This document shows, in pieces, positions 1 to 6,885 of a stretch of 10,356 nt of DNA. Below the pieces are notes generated by a model. The model was not told the origin of the DNA, did no database searches, and worked only from the letters and a program-made list of their open reading frames with translations. Source of the DNA: Allobutyricicoccus pentlandensis (GTDB lineage: Bacteria > Bacillota > Clostridia > Oscillospirales > QAMX01). The DNA is taken from NCBI GenBank assembly GCA_904398645.1, contig CAJFPH010000095.1:1-10356 (forward strand), read 5' to 3'. Made by a program: the position numbers and the translations under genes. The stretch's first letter is position 1; every line of letters begins with the position of its first letter.

Positions 1-232
1 CGTCATGATAGCAGGGAACACGTATGACGCGAAAGGTAGGTGTGTTTCCGGTCAGAGTTATGCATTCGCGTGCATTGTGGTCGCCGTGCCCGTGGCTGCA
101 TAACACCAGATCCGCAGTTTCGCGGATATTCTGTAATCCTGGCACGGAGCCATCTTGAAACGGATCGATTACTACGCTCCCGCACGCTGTGTCCAAGCGA
201 AAGCAAGCATGTCCCAACCAAGTAATTTTCAT
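1..232 (-). CDS. MBL-fold metal-dependent hydrolase, N-terminal part (runs off left edge)
   Basis: The reading frame starts at the ATG at 232-230 and stays open to the window edge (77 codons seen), so the C-terminal part is missing. The translation begins MKITWLGHACFRLDT, has VVIDPF near residue 22, and then SHGHGDHNA near residues 47-55. The HxHxDH motif is the metal-binding signature of the metallo-beta-lactamase fold, and the WLGHACFRL opening is typical of the UPF0173/YtkL-like branch (family knowledge). A strong ribosome site, GGAGGG at 245-240, lies 7 nt before the ATG and fixes the start. The gene is divergent from the cyclase-family gene. Substrate is unknown: this branch holds many uncharacterised hydrolases. 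I am confident of the fold and the frame, not of the function. Confidence 0.85.
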   Translation of the reverse strand, partial: MKITWLGHACFRLDTACGSVVIDPFQDGSVPGLQNIRETADLVLCSHGHGDHNARECITLTGNTPTFRVIRVPCYHD

Positions 233-306
233 CAAGAATCCCTCCAAACGCTATTTCTTATGACTCGTAAATTTAACTGCAGCCAGTATCATTACTGAAA
301 AAACAT

Positions 307-341
307 TGCCGCATAAGCGAAATTGCTTACCCCCTGCGGCA
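307..341. repeat. Nested inverted repeat (hairpin) in divergent intergenic region
   Basis: TGCCGCA (307-313) pairs with TGCGGCA (335-341), and inside it TAAGC (314-318) pairs with GCTTA (325-329) around a GAAATT loop. A run of five C on the right side is unpaired. That gives 12 base pairs interrupted by one bulge. It lies upstream of the cyclase promoter, so it would be RNA only in a minus-strand leader of the MBL-fold gene. Otherwise it may be an operator. No U-run follows on either strand, so it is not a typical terminator. Function unknown. Confidence 0.45.
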
Positions 342-390
342 CCGGTAACGGCCGTCACGTTGTCTTCAAATCCATCTGCTTTTTCCCTGT

Positions 391-419
391 TTGACTATCG
401 TTTTTCCTTATGCTAAAAT
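391..419 (+). promoter_or_regulatory. Sigma-A type promoter for the cyclase-family gene
   Basis: TTGACT (391-396), a 17-bp spacer and TAAAAT (414-419). Transcription would start near 426, giving a leader of about 40 nt before the ATG at 467. Confidence 0.75.
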
Positions 420-466
420 GAACATACACGAGTGAAAGCCATCATTTTTTAATGGAGATGTGTTTT

Positions 467-1054
467 ATGAAAATATATGATATTTCCCGCGAGCTGCTTT
501 CCGCACCTCTGTATCCTGGGACGGAAGAGCCGCGCGTCATACCCCTTATGCGGATTGGCGAAAACGGTTCCCATTATAATTTGAGCGACCTTGCTTTTGG
601 CGCACATGTCGCCACGCACTGTGACGCTTGCTGGCATTTTGTTGCAGACGGACCGGATATCGCTGCCATGCCGCTTGAGCACTACGTCGGTCCGTGTTAT
701 GTCATGGAGACTCCGAAAAAAACACTGATATCCGGCGCCTATATACGCGACAACCTTCCACAAGATGTAACGCGGTTGCTGATCAAAGGTGGGGGAGAGA
801 GTTTCCTGTCGAACGAAGCGGCGGATTATATCAAAGATGCCGGCGTTATCACTGTAGGCACAGACGGTTGGAGCGTCTCACCACTTGACAACGAATCGCG
901 TATTCATAGCGTCTTTTTGGAAAACGGCATCGCAATCATTGAACAGTTGGAGTTGTCCGAAGTGCCGCCCGGATACTATACGCTCTGTGCTGCTCCAGTC
1001 AAAATTGCCGGCGCCGATGGCGCGCCATGCCGTGCACTTCTTTTAACCGACTAG
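467..1054 (+). CDS. Cyclase family protein (kynurenine formamidase-like metal hydrolase)
   Basis: 195 residues, close to the usual 200-220 of the family. An in-frame ATG lies at 452, but GGAG at 454-457 sits 9 nt before the ATG at 467, so 467 (MKIYDISREL) is chosen. The N-terminus (D-I-S plus YPGTEEP) and the metal-site motif match the cyclase/KynB family: His47, His51, Asp53 and His57 reproduce the H-x3-H-x-D-x3-H spacing. The usual HxGTHxDxPxH is altered here to HVATHCDACWH (Gly to Ala, Pro to Cys). Further family blocks are GTDGWSVSP and the C-terminal ADGAPCRALL. Members hydrolyse N-formylkynurenine, isatin or other cyclic or amide substrates. No tryptophan-catabolism neighbour is present, so the substrate is open. 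Monocistronic; its 3' end faces the NUDIX gene. Confidence 0.88.
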   Translation: MKIYDISRELLSAPLYPGTEEPRVIPLMRIGENGSHYNLSDLAFGAHVATHCDACWHFVADGPDIAAMPLEHYVGPCYVMETPKKTLISGAYIRDNLPQDVTRLLIKGGGESFLSNEAADYIKDAGVITVGTDGWSVSPLDNESRIHSVFLENGIAIIEQLELSEVPPGYYTLCAAPVKIAGADGAPCRALLLTD

Positions 1055-1120
1055 CCGCTGGGCAATTGGCGGCATAGTCCGGACTTGGAAGCTTCCGCAT
1101 AAATAAAGTTGTCGGCCGGT

Positions 1121-1594
1121 TTATGTGACCGGATATGGCACGCCATCCAGAACAGCTTCCTGTAAGACATCTCCCAAATAGATAAGCTTTAAGGAGAAAA
1201 ACGGTGCGTCAGCATCCAAAAGTTTTAGGAAAATTCTGTCTCCCTCCCAAATAGGAAGGTCATATATTTTTGCCTTTGGGATCCATTCCAATGTTCCCTC
1301 GTCACAATCAATCAGTTCACCAAAAAAACCGTCTGCTGTATAGAGAAACATATATTCGGTTTCCCAGCGATCAGTTACAAATGTAATGACGCCACGAAGT
1401 CGGTAGGAAGTAAGCGTAAGGCCGGTTTCCTCATGTACTTCGCGTAAAAGGCAGTCCTCTGGGCTTTCGCGATTTTCAAAGCCTCCGCCGACGCCAATCC
1501 ATTTATCCCGGTTGATATCCCGTTCCTTTTTGACGCGGTGCAAAAGGAGGTAGCAGCCATCTTTTTCAATGTAACAGAGTGTCGTGTTTCTCAT
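1121..1594 (-). CDS. NUDIX hydrolase (MutT/8-oxo-dGTP diphosphatase-like)
   Basis: 157 residues. The Nudix box G-x5-E-x7-RE-x2-EE-x-G is complete: Gly37, Glu43, Arg51-Glu52, Glu55-Glu56 and Gly58, within GGFENRESPEDCLLREVHEE. These glutamates bind Mg2+ for cleavage of a nucleoside diphosphate linked to another moiety. The N-terminal strand (TTLCYIEKDGCYLLLHR) and the W-I-G-V-G-G-G turn resemble clostridial proteins annotated as 8-oxo-dGTP diphosphatases, but the true substrate cannot be read from the sequence. Its ATG overlaps the TGA of the upstream E2-like gene (ATGA at 1594-1591), so the two are probably translationally coupled and share the promoter at 2590-2562. It is convergent with the cyclase gene. 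No clear terminator is visible in the 66-bp gap; GGAAGCTTCC (1087-1096) is a palindrome there without a T-run. Confidence 0.92.
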   Translation of the reverse strand: MRNTTLCYIEKDGCYLLLHRVKKERDINRDKWIGVGGGFENRESPEDCLLREVHEETGLTLTSYRLRGVITFVTDRWETEYMFLYTADGFFGELIDCDEGTLEWIPKAKIYDLPIWEGDRIFLKLLDADAPFFSLKLIYLGDVLQEAVLDGVPYPVT

Positions 1595-2523
1595 CGTACC
1601 TGCGCCGTTGCCGCATATTCATGCGTTGAAAGCTTAATTTCATAATCGACAGGCGCGGAAAGCGGCAGTTCCAAAAGTTCTGGTTCATTCAAAAGCCGTC
1701 GAAGCAGCCGCACGCTGCCTGCAAAATAGAGTCCGTCGGCGATGCGCTCGTCCACAGTCAATCCCAAGTCAAGCGCATCACGCAGCTCGTATGTGCCGTC
1801 CTCTTTAAAATAGGGACGGCGATATTTCTCGCTGACGACTACAAAGAAGGAATTAGTGCCCCAATTTACAAGATGGTGGTAACTGGCGTTCATTTTTATG
1901 CTGCCCAAGTTCGTGATAAAGACAGTGCTGTTGTAAGGATCGGATTTAGAGAGAGAAGCCGGCACTTTTCCATAGTAGTCCAGGACGTTCAGGATTCCAA
2001 CGGCAAGCCGCGTAACACAGCGCGGTAATTTTTTAAAGACATCCATTACATCTGTCGTACTATCCTGCTTTTCATGAATTCGGACATTGTAAACAATGTC
2101 CTGCAGTTTATCATGAAATTGCGAGATGGGAGAGGCATCGCTCTCCTGATCCATTTTTAAAATGGCAAGAGACTCATATGCGTCGTCTATAAATTTCTTT
2201 TTTACAACAAAAGAAAAGGATAAATCATTCCGGTCATAGGTTCTGTGACCGGAGATAAAGCGATTCATTTTCGGACGAAGATAAATCGTTTTGGCCAAAG
2301 CAGCACAAATGACCTGAAAGATGGTATACTTATACGCCGGATTGGCGGCATTTTTACGTTCAATGTATTCCAAAACCGATGTGAGATCGATAACTTCGTT
2401 CATGACAGCCTCATTATCGGTACGTTTCGGCAAAAGAAAAGGCATAAAAACATGCATGGAATCGAGATCCCGCGCTAATTTCGCGTCGCGGCGATCGCCG
2501 CGTTTGCGCTGTTGCTCGCTCAT
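1591..2523 (-). CDS. Stand-alone 2-oxoacid dehydrogenase E2 catalytic-domain-like protein
   Basis: 310 residues. The chosen start is the ATG at 2523 (MSEQQRKRGDRRD), preceded by GGAG 9 nt upstream; the longer frame to 2571 adds 16 residues with no ribosome site. The body (YTIFQVICAALAKTI, VFITNLGSIKM, HHLVNWGTNSFFVVV, DERIADGLYFAGSVRLL) follows the fold of E2 acyltransferase and chloramphenicol acetyltransferase domains. There is no lipoyl domain, no E1-binding domain and no linker. At the catalytic position, where E2 proteins have DH-R-x-x-DG, this protein has Asp258-Glu259-Arg260 ... Asp263-Gly264, so the histidine is replaced by glutamate. Proteins of this kind are often labelled E2 in clostridial genomes. 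Because the base is missing, I doubt that it is a dehydrogenase subunit; no E1 or E3 gene is nearby. First gene of a two-gene operon with the NUDIX hydrolase. Confidence 0.8.
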   Translation of the reverse strand: MSEQQRKRGDRRDAKLARDLDSMHVFMPFLLPKRTDNEAVMNEVIDLTSVLEYIERKNAANPAYKYTIFQVICAALAKTIYLRPKMNRFISGHRTYDRNDLSFSFVVKKKFIDDAYESLAILKMDQESDASPISQFHDKLQDIVYNVRIHEKQDSTTDVMDVFKKLPRCVTRLAVGILNVLDYYGKVPASLSKSDPYNSTVFITNLGSIKMNASYHHLVNWGTNSFFVVVSEKYRRPYFKEDGTYELRDALDLGLTVDERIADGLYFAGSVRLLRRLLNEPELLELPLSAPVDYEIKLSTHEYAATAQVR

Positions 2524-2561
2524 AAAAAGACTCCATTTCAAAATTATTTTATACGTTTCAC

Positions 2562-2590
2562 ATAATAACATATAAAGATCATTTGTGCAA
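2562..2590 (-). promoter_or_regulatory. Promoter of the E2-like/NUDIX operon
   Basis: On the minus strand, TTGCAC (2590-2585), a 17-bp spacer and TATTAT (2567-2562). Transcription would start near 2555, about 32 nt before the ATG at 2523. The -35 box lies inside the left arm of the inverted repeat at 2583-2617, a sensible place for an operator. Confidence 0.65.
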
Positions 2591-2617
2591 CCGGATATGC
2601 TTGTAAAACTTGCACAA
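2583..2617. repeat. 8-bp inverted repeat between divergent genes (possible operator)
   Basis: TTGTGCAA (2583-2590) and TTGCACAA (2610-2617) are exact reverse complements separated by 19 bp. The left arm contains the -35 box of the minus-strand operon; the right arm lies 36 bp before the rluA-family start. I see no convincing plus-strand promoter here. The repeat could bind a dimeric regulator or form a stem; the sequence does not decide which. Confidence 0.5.
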
Positions 2618-2652
2618 TAATGAAATCTTAAAATTTGTTTGGAGAATGAATT

Positions 2653-3537
2653 GTGCGTTTGATTGAAAAAACCGTATCATTGGAACTGGCAGGCAGAACC
2701 GTCCGTTCTCTGCTTGCCGCCGAACTGCGCTGTTCCTCTTCTCTAATTAAGCGGCTGAAGCGCCGGCCTGGTTCTGTAACACTGAATGATGAACCGGTTT
2801 TGCATGTCAACGTCTGCGTGGCAGCAGGCGACATCCTGCGAGTGGATGTGGACGATGAAGGCGTAGGAGAAGAGCGCTTTCCTTGCGGCGTACCAATTGT
2901 TTATGAGGACGACGACATTCTAATTATCGATAAACCGTCCGGCATGGCCGTCCATCCGGCCGGGATGACGGCGTTTGCCGGTACGGTTGCGGAAGCGGTA
3001 GGCCCTTATCTTGGCGGGAGGGCACTTCATTGCGTGAACCGCCTTGATCGTGGGACTTCTGGCCTGATGGCGATTGCCAAAAGCGGCTATGCGCACGAAC
3101 TGATGCGGCGTTCTCTGCATACAGATACGATGTTACGCGAATATCGTGCCGTTGCCCTTGGCGTAGTCTCACCGCCAGAGGGCCTCGTCGATTTGCCGAT
3201 TGCCCGTGAGCGAGAGTCTTCGGTCCGGCGCTGCATTGACGAAGAGGGGTTCCCATCCCGTACACGGTATGAGACGCTGACTGCAGGCGGTGGTTATACC
3301 TTACTGCGAATCATTCCGGAAACGGGACGAACGCATCAGATTCGGGTACATATGGCGGCAATTGGACATCCGCTCGCAGGAGATTGGCTTTACGGGATTG
3401 AGGATCCGGATTTGATAACCCGTCCGGCCCTGCATTCGTTCAGACTTTCCATGCGGAGTCCCGTTACCGGCACTCCGGTTTGCATCACAGCGCCGCTTCC
3501 GGACGATATGTTGTATCTTTTAAAGAAAATAAGATGA
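2653..3537 (+). CDS. RluA-family RNA pseudouridine synthase
   Basis: 294 residues, starting with GTG at 2653, preceded by GGAG at 2641-2644 with 8 nt between. The N-terminus (about 14-65) looks like an S4 RNA-binding domain, followed by the RluA catalytic domain opening at YEDDDILIIDKPSGMAVHP (84-102). The signature NRLDRGTSG carries the catalytic Asp132, which attacks the uridine; this branch has Asn where many members have His. The closing motif ETGRTHQIRVH (223-233) and HPLAGDWLYG are intact. It isomerises uridine to pseudouridine in rRNA or tRNA; the target (RluC/RluD-like or other) cannot be told from the sequence. Only 8 nt separate it from the radical SAM gene, whose ribosome site overlaps this gene's TGA, so the two are an operon. 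Confidence 0.95.
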   Translation: MRLIEKTVSLELAGRTVRSLLAAELRCSSSLIKRLKRRPGSVTLNDEPVLHVNVCVAAGDILRVDVDDEGVGEERFPCGVPIVYEDDDILIIDKPSGMAVHPAGMTAFAGTVAEAVGPYLGGRALHCVNRLDRGTSGLMAIAKSGYAHELMRRSLHTDTMLREYRAVALGVVSPPEGLVDLPIARERESSVRRCIDEEGFPSRTRYETLTAGGGYTLLRIIPETGRTHQIRVHMAAIGHPLAGDWLYGIEDPDLITRPALHSFRLSMRSPVTGTPVCITAPLPDDMLYLLKKIR

Positions 3538-3545
3538 GGTAACTT

Positions 3546-5528
3546 ATGGATTTTCTGCCTGTTACACGATTGGATATGGAAAAAAGAGACTGGGATGCGC
3601 CGGATTTTGTATTTGTTTCTGGCGATGCCTATGTGGATCATCCCTCCTTTGGACCCGCGATCATCAGTCGTGTGCTGGAATCGCGTGGATATCGTGTTGC
3701 CATAATTGCACAGCCAGACTGGCGAGATGACGCCAGTATCTGCACGTTTGGACGTCCAAAATTGGGTTTCCTTGTTTCATCCGGGAATATGGATTCTATG
3801 GTAAATCACTATACGGTTGCAAAAAAACGCCGTAATTTTGACGCATACACGCCCGGCGGCAAAACAGGCCGCCGTCCTGATCGTGCGACAACGGTTTACT
3901 GTAACCTGATCCGCAAATCTTATCGCGACGTCCCTATTATCATTGGTGGGATTGAGGCCAGCCTGCGCCGTATGGCACACTATGATTATTGGTCGGATAG
4001 CCTGCGCCGCAGTGTCCTGCTTGATTCGCAGGCAGATATTTTAGTTTACGGCATGGGGGAATATGCCATCGCCGAAATTGCAGACGCTTTGGCGTCCGGA
4101 ATCCCGATACGAGAAGTTACTTATATCGATGGAACCGTTTATCGTGCACGTGACCTGGAGAGCGTCTACGACTATGAACTTTTGCCATCCTTTGAGATGT
4201 TAAAATCTGATTCCCGCGAATACGCGCGGAGTTTTTATTTACAATACCAAAATACCGATCCTTTTACGGCGCATCGGCTGGTTGAGCCATATGGGAGTCG
4301 AGAATATGTAGTACAAAATCCGCCTGCCAAGCCGCTCACCACTGCGCAGATGGATGAAATTTATGCGCTTCCTTATCTACGTACTTATCATCCGTGCTAT
4401 GAAGAGGAGGGTGGTGTGCCCGCTGTTTCTGAAGTGAAATTCAGTTTGACGTCATGCCGGGGCTGTTTTGGCGCATGTAATTTTTGTGCGTTGACGTTCC
4501 ATCAGGGACGCATTGTACAGTCGCGTAGCCATGAATCGCTTGTACGCGAGGCAGAGTTGCTGACACACGATCCGGATTTTAAAGGTTATATTCATGATGT
4601 GGGAGGCCCTACAGCTAATTTCCGACACCCGGCTTGTCGTAAACAGTTGAAAGAGGGCGCTTGCCGTAACCGTCAATGCCTGTTTCCCAGGCCCTGTCCC
4701 AATCTTGATACGGATCACAGCGATTACCTTACTCTGTTGCGCCGCCTTAGAGAGATACCTGGCGTTAAAAAGGTATTTGTGCGCTCAGGAATTCGATTTG
4801 ACTATGTTCTGGCGGGCCAAAATGATGCCTTTATTCGGGAACTTTGCGAATATCACGTCAGCGGGCAGTTAAAGCTTGCGCCGGAACACGTATCAGACGT
4901 TGTCCTGCGCACAATGGGAAAGCCGGCAAATGATGTATATCGCCGTTTTGTAGAAAAGTATGAGCGTGTGAACCAACGCCTTCATAAAAAACAATTTATT
5001 GAGCCGTACTTAATGTCTTCTCATCCCGGGTCCGGGCTGGCTGAAGCAATTGAACTTGCCGAATACCTGCAGGCCACACACGGTAGCCCCGAGCAGGTAC
5101 AGGATTTTTATCCAACCCCCTCAACGATTTCAACTTGCATGTATTATACAGGCCTGGATCCGCGTACTATGGAACCCGTTTATGTCGCGCGCAACCCACA
5201 TGAGAAGGCCATGCAGCGCGCACTCATTCAGTATCGTGATCCAAAAAATTATGCGCTTGTAACTGAAGCGTTGCGGCGCGCCGGTAGGGAAGACCTGATT
5301 GGCTTTGGCCCACAATGTCTGGTGCGTCCCCGTGCACAACGCAAAAACCGTAGCGAAGCGGAGCCTGGGGACAGGCATATGCAACATCCGGCAAGTGATA
5401 AACATGCAGAAAAACGGAAGACACGTACGGCATGGCAAAAAACAACTGTTCAAAGTGGGAAAAACAGTAATAAAATACGCCCTGCCTATCAAAAAAGTTT
5501 GAAACGTTCAAAAAACAATGTGCAGTGA
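3546..5528 (+). CDS. YgiQ-family radical SAM protein
   Basis: 660 residues, start ATG at 3546 with GAGGT at 3536-3540. The N-terminal domain (FLPVTRLDMEKRDWD ... VSGDAYVDHPSFGPAII) is characteristic of YgiQ proteins. The iron-sulfur site is CRGCFGACNFC: Cys307, Cys311 and Cys314 give the CX3CX2C radical SAM motif, with an additional Cys304. Further family blocks are VGGPTANFRHPAC, KLAPEHVSD and the FIEPYLMSSHPG segment. The last 65 or so residues are rich in Lys, Arg, Gln and Ser, low in hydrophobic residues, and probably disordered. The reaction of YgiQ is not established; pairing with an RluA-type enzyme hints at RNA modification, but that is an inference from neighbourhood only. The pair ends at an intrinsic terminator at 5543-5583. 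Confidence 0.95.
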   Translation: MDFLPVTRLDMEKRDWDAPDFVFVSGDAYVDHPSFGPAIISRVLESRGYRVAIIAQPDWRDDASICTFGRPKLGFLVSSGNMDSMVNHYTVAKKRRNFDAYTPGGKTGRRPDRATTVYCNLIRKSYRDVPIIIGGIEASLRRMAHYDYWSDSLRRSVLLDSQADILVYGMGEYAIAEIADALASGIPIREVTYIDGTVYRARDLESVYDYELLPSFEMLKSDSREYARSFYLQYQNTDPFTAHRLVEPYGSREYVVQNPPAKPLTTAQMDEIYALPYLRTYHPCYEEEGGVPAVSEVKFSLTSCRGCFGACNFCALTFHQGRIVQSRSHESLVREAELLTHDPDFKGYIHDVGGPTANFRHPACRKQLKEGACRNRQCLFPRPCPNLDTDHSDYLTLLRRLREIPGVKKVFVRSGIRFDYVLAGQNDAFIRELCEYHVSGQLKLAPEHVSDVVLRTMGKPANDVYRRFVEKYERVNQRLHKKQFIEPYLMSSHPGSGLAEAIELAEYLQATHGSPEQVQDFYPTPSTISTCMYYTGLDPRTMEPVYVARNPHEKAMQRALIQYRDPKNYALVTEALRRAGREDLIGFGPQCLVRPRAQRKNRSEAEPGDRHMQHPASDKHAEKRKTRTAWQKTTVQSGKNSNKIRPAYQKSLKRSKNNVQ

Positions 5529-5542
5529 TATGGTGACGAAAT

Positions 5543-5583
5543 GGGTTCGAAGATAGAGCAGCTTTATCTGTGTGCCCTTTTTT
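5543..5583 (+). terminator. Intrinsic terminator after the radical SAM gene
   Basis: AGATAGA (5551-5557) pairs with TTTATCT (5563-5569, one G-T pair) around a GCAGC loop. The outer GGG (5543-5545) pairs with CCC (5575-5577), with imperfect pairing between. Six T follow at 5578-5583. Confidence 0.7.
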
Positions 5584-5632
5584 CATGTCAGCTTGTGCTT
5601 TTCTTGAAACTGGCAGATACGTCAAATTTCAC

Positions 5633-5661
5633 TTGACTTTTTTAAATTTTTTGTATAAAAT
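5633..5661 (+). promoter_or_regulatory. Promoter of the cytidylate-kinase-like gene
   Basis: TTGACT (5633-5638), a 17-bp spacer and TAAAAT (5656-5661). The predicted start near 5668 leaves a leader of about 117 nt before the ATG at 5785. I recognise no riboswitch or attenuator fold in that leader. Confidence 0.7.
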
Positions 5662-5784
5662 ATGAATAGAGTAAAGATAATGTTTTCCGGTTATTGATTC
5701 TTTTCGCCGTTCTACAAAATTTTGACATGGCAATGAAAAAAGTTCTTCTCTGAGACGTTTTTGATTTGAAAGGAGCAAGGCCTT

Positions 5785-6393
5785 ATGGAAAAAAAGATTG
5801 TTACAATCAGCCGTGAATTCGGTAGCGGTGGACGTTCGATTGGGCGTGTTGTGGCAGAGAAACTGGGGTACCAGTTTTACGATCAGGAACTCATTTTGGA
5901 AGTCGCTAAAGAAAGCGGATTGGCAAAAGAAATTGTGGCAGAGTATGAAGAATATGCAACGCACAAAAACAGCTTTCTATATGCAATCGCAATGAGCAAT
6001 GGCGGAAGTATTTATGGTGGTATGTCCTTTGCAAATCAAATCCAAATTGCACAGACAAAGGTAATTAACAGCCTGGCTGAGAAAGGAAATTGCGTGATTG
6101 TCGGTCGTGGCGGAGATTATATTCTTCGGGACCGCAAAGACTGCCTGCATGTTTTTATTCATGCCGATATGAAGTTCCGCGCCGAACGCATAGTGCGGCT
6201 ATATGGTGAAACAAACAAGGCGCCGGAGGAACGCCTGCGTGACAAAGATGCAAAGAGAAAGGTATACTATAAATCCTTTACTATGCGTGACTGGGGCGTT
6301 TGTCAAAACTACCATATATCTTTGGACAGCAGCGTGATTGGCTTTGACCATTGTGTCGATATTATTACAAACATTGTAAGAGAGAGCAAATAA
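5785..6393 (+). CDS. Cytidylate kinase-like family protein (AAA_33/Cytidylate_kin2 type P-loop kinase)
   Basis: 202 residues; AGGAG at 5771-5775 lies 9 nt before the ATG. It opens with KIVTISREFGSGGRSIGRVV: residues 9-20 form the altered P-loop of the cytidylate-kinase-like family, in which the usual Walker lysine is replaced (Arg17). LGYQFYDQELI follows, as in this family, then CVIVGRGGDYIL and the RAERIVRLYG segment. A late block with basic and aromatic residues (KDAKRKVYYKSFTMRDWG) corresponds to the lid region. True CMP kinase (Cmk) is a different, more canonical protein. Members of this family are common in clostridia and their phosphate acceptor is generally unproven. The gene has its own promoter and stands alone, ending before the shared hairpin at 6446-6477. 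Confidence 0.88.
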   Translation: MEKKIVTISREFGSGGRSIGRVVAEKLGYQFYDQELILEVAKESGLAKEIVAEYEEYATHKNSFLYAIAMSNGGSIYGGMSFANQIQIAQTKVINSLAEKGNCVIVGRGGDYILRDRKDCLHVFIHADMKFRAERIVRLYGETNKAPEERLRDKDAKRKVYYKSFTMRDWGVCQNYHISLDSSVIGFDHCVDIITNIVRESK

Positions 6394-6440
6394 GTTTCGC
6401 TAATCAGGGAACAACATAATAAGTTGCAGCGTGCGGCTAA

Positions 6441-6485
6441 AAAACGGCCTGTGGATAACAGAAGCTATCCACAGGCCTGTTTCTT
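6441..6485. terminator. Bidirectional terminator between convergent genes
   Basis: GGCCTGTGGATA (6446-6457) and TATCCACAGGCC (6466-6477) form a perfect 12-bp stem with an 8-nt loop. On the plus strand it is followed by TGTTTCTTTC, on the minus strand by a G and then six T, so it suits the minus-strand zinc-ribbon gene better but can end the plus-strand kinase gene too. The left arm contains TGTGGATAA (6450-6458), the exact reverse complement of the DnaA-box consensus. Confidence 0.85.
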
Positions 6486-6510
6486 TCAAAAATAAAATGA
6501 AAAACGAAGA

Positions 6511-6789
6511 TTACTCGCCAGCTCTCATTTTGGCGAAGCACTCGCTGCAATATACAGGACGGTCAGTCTTCGGCTCGAAAGGAACACGGGCTTCGCCACC
6601 GCACATAGCGCAAGTAGCAGTGAAATATTCACGCGGAGCACGGGAAGCGTTTTTACGAGCGTCACGGCAGGCCTTGCAGCGCTGCGGCTCATTCTGGAAA
6701 CCACGCTCAGCATAGAACTCCTGCTCACCAGCGGTGAAAACAAAGTCCTGTCCGCACTCTTTGCATTTCAGTGTCTTGTCTTGGTACAT
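6511..6789 (-). CDS. Small zinc-ribbon domain protein (CxxC-x17-CxxC type)
   Basis: 92 residues from the ATG at 6789 (MYQDKTLKCKECG), preceded by AGAGG with about 9 nt of spacing; the frame could extend to 6819, but no ribosome site is seen there. There are two four-cysteine sites: Cys9/Cys12 with Cys38/Cys41, and Cys60/Cys63 with Cys81/Cys84, the latter exactly CxxC-x17-CxxC. The middle segment GEQEFYAERGFQNEP is highly typical of this clostridial family. Such proteins bind zinc and may contact nucleic acid or a partner, but no function is established as far as I know. It is last in line after sigH, 96 nt downstream of it, and could be read through from sigH; I see no convincing own promoter. 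Confidence 0.9.
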   Translation of the reverse strand: MYQDKTLKCKECGQDFVFTAGEQEFYAERGFQNEPQRCKACRDARKNASRAPREYFTATCAMCGGEARVPFEPKTDRPVYCSECFAKMRAGE

Positions 6790-6848
6790 GTCTTTTACCT
6801 CTCTTTTGCTTGTTCCCATTTTACTCGGGAAATTAAAAATATTTGCAC

Positions 6849-6866
6849 ACAGGCATAATTACCTGT
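6849..6866 (-). terminator. Weak hairpin after the sigma factor gene
   Basis: On the minus strand, ACAGGTA pairs with TGCCTGT (one G-T pair) around a 4-nt loop, about 20 nt beyond the sigma-factor stop. A T-rich stretch comes only about 8 nt later, so termination would be partial at best. Confidence 0.3.
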
Positions 6867-6885
6867 TGAGCACCAATGGAGAACC

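Noticed and set aside
3..225. Two short open frames (minus 3-221 and plus 40-225) at the left edge
   Set aside because: Both are shadows of the MBL-fold gene frame, which has a strong ribosome site, a family motif and simply runs off the window.
1056..1120. GCCGC/GCGGC and GGAAGCTTCC inverted repeats between the convergent cyclase and NUDIX genes as a terminator
   Set aside because: Stems are short and no T-run follows on either strand.
5621..5645. GTCAA-N7-TTGAC followed by T-run as a second terminator after the radical SAM gene
   Set aside because: Only a 5-bp stem, and the TTGACT half is better explained as the -35 box of the next promoter.
5662..5784. Riboswitch or attenuator in the 117-nt leader of the cytidylate-kinase-like gene
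   Set aside because: I find only weak AT-rich pairings and no known conserved core.
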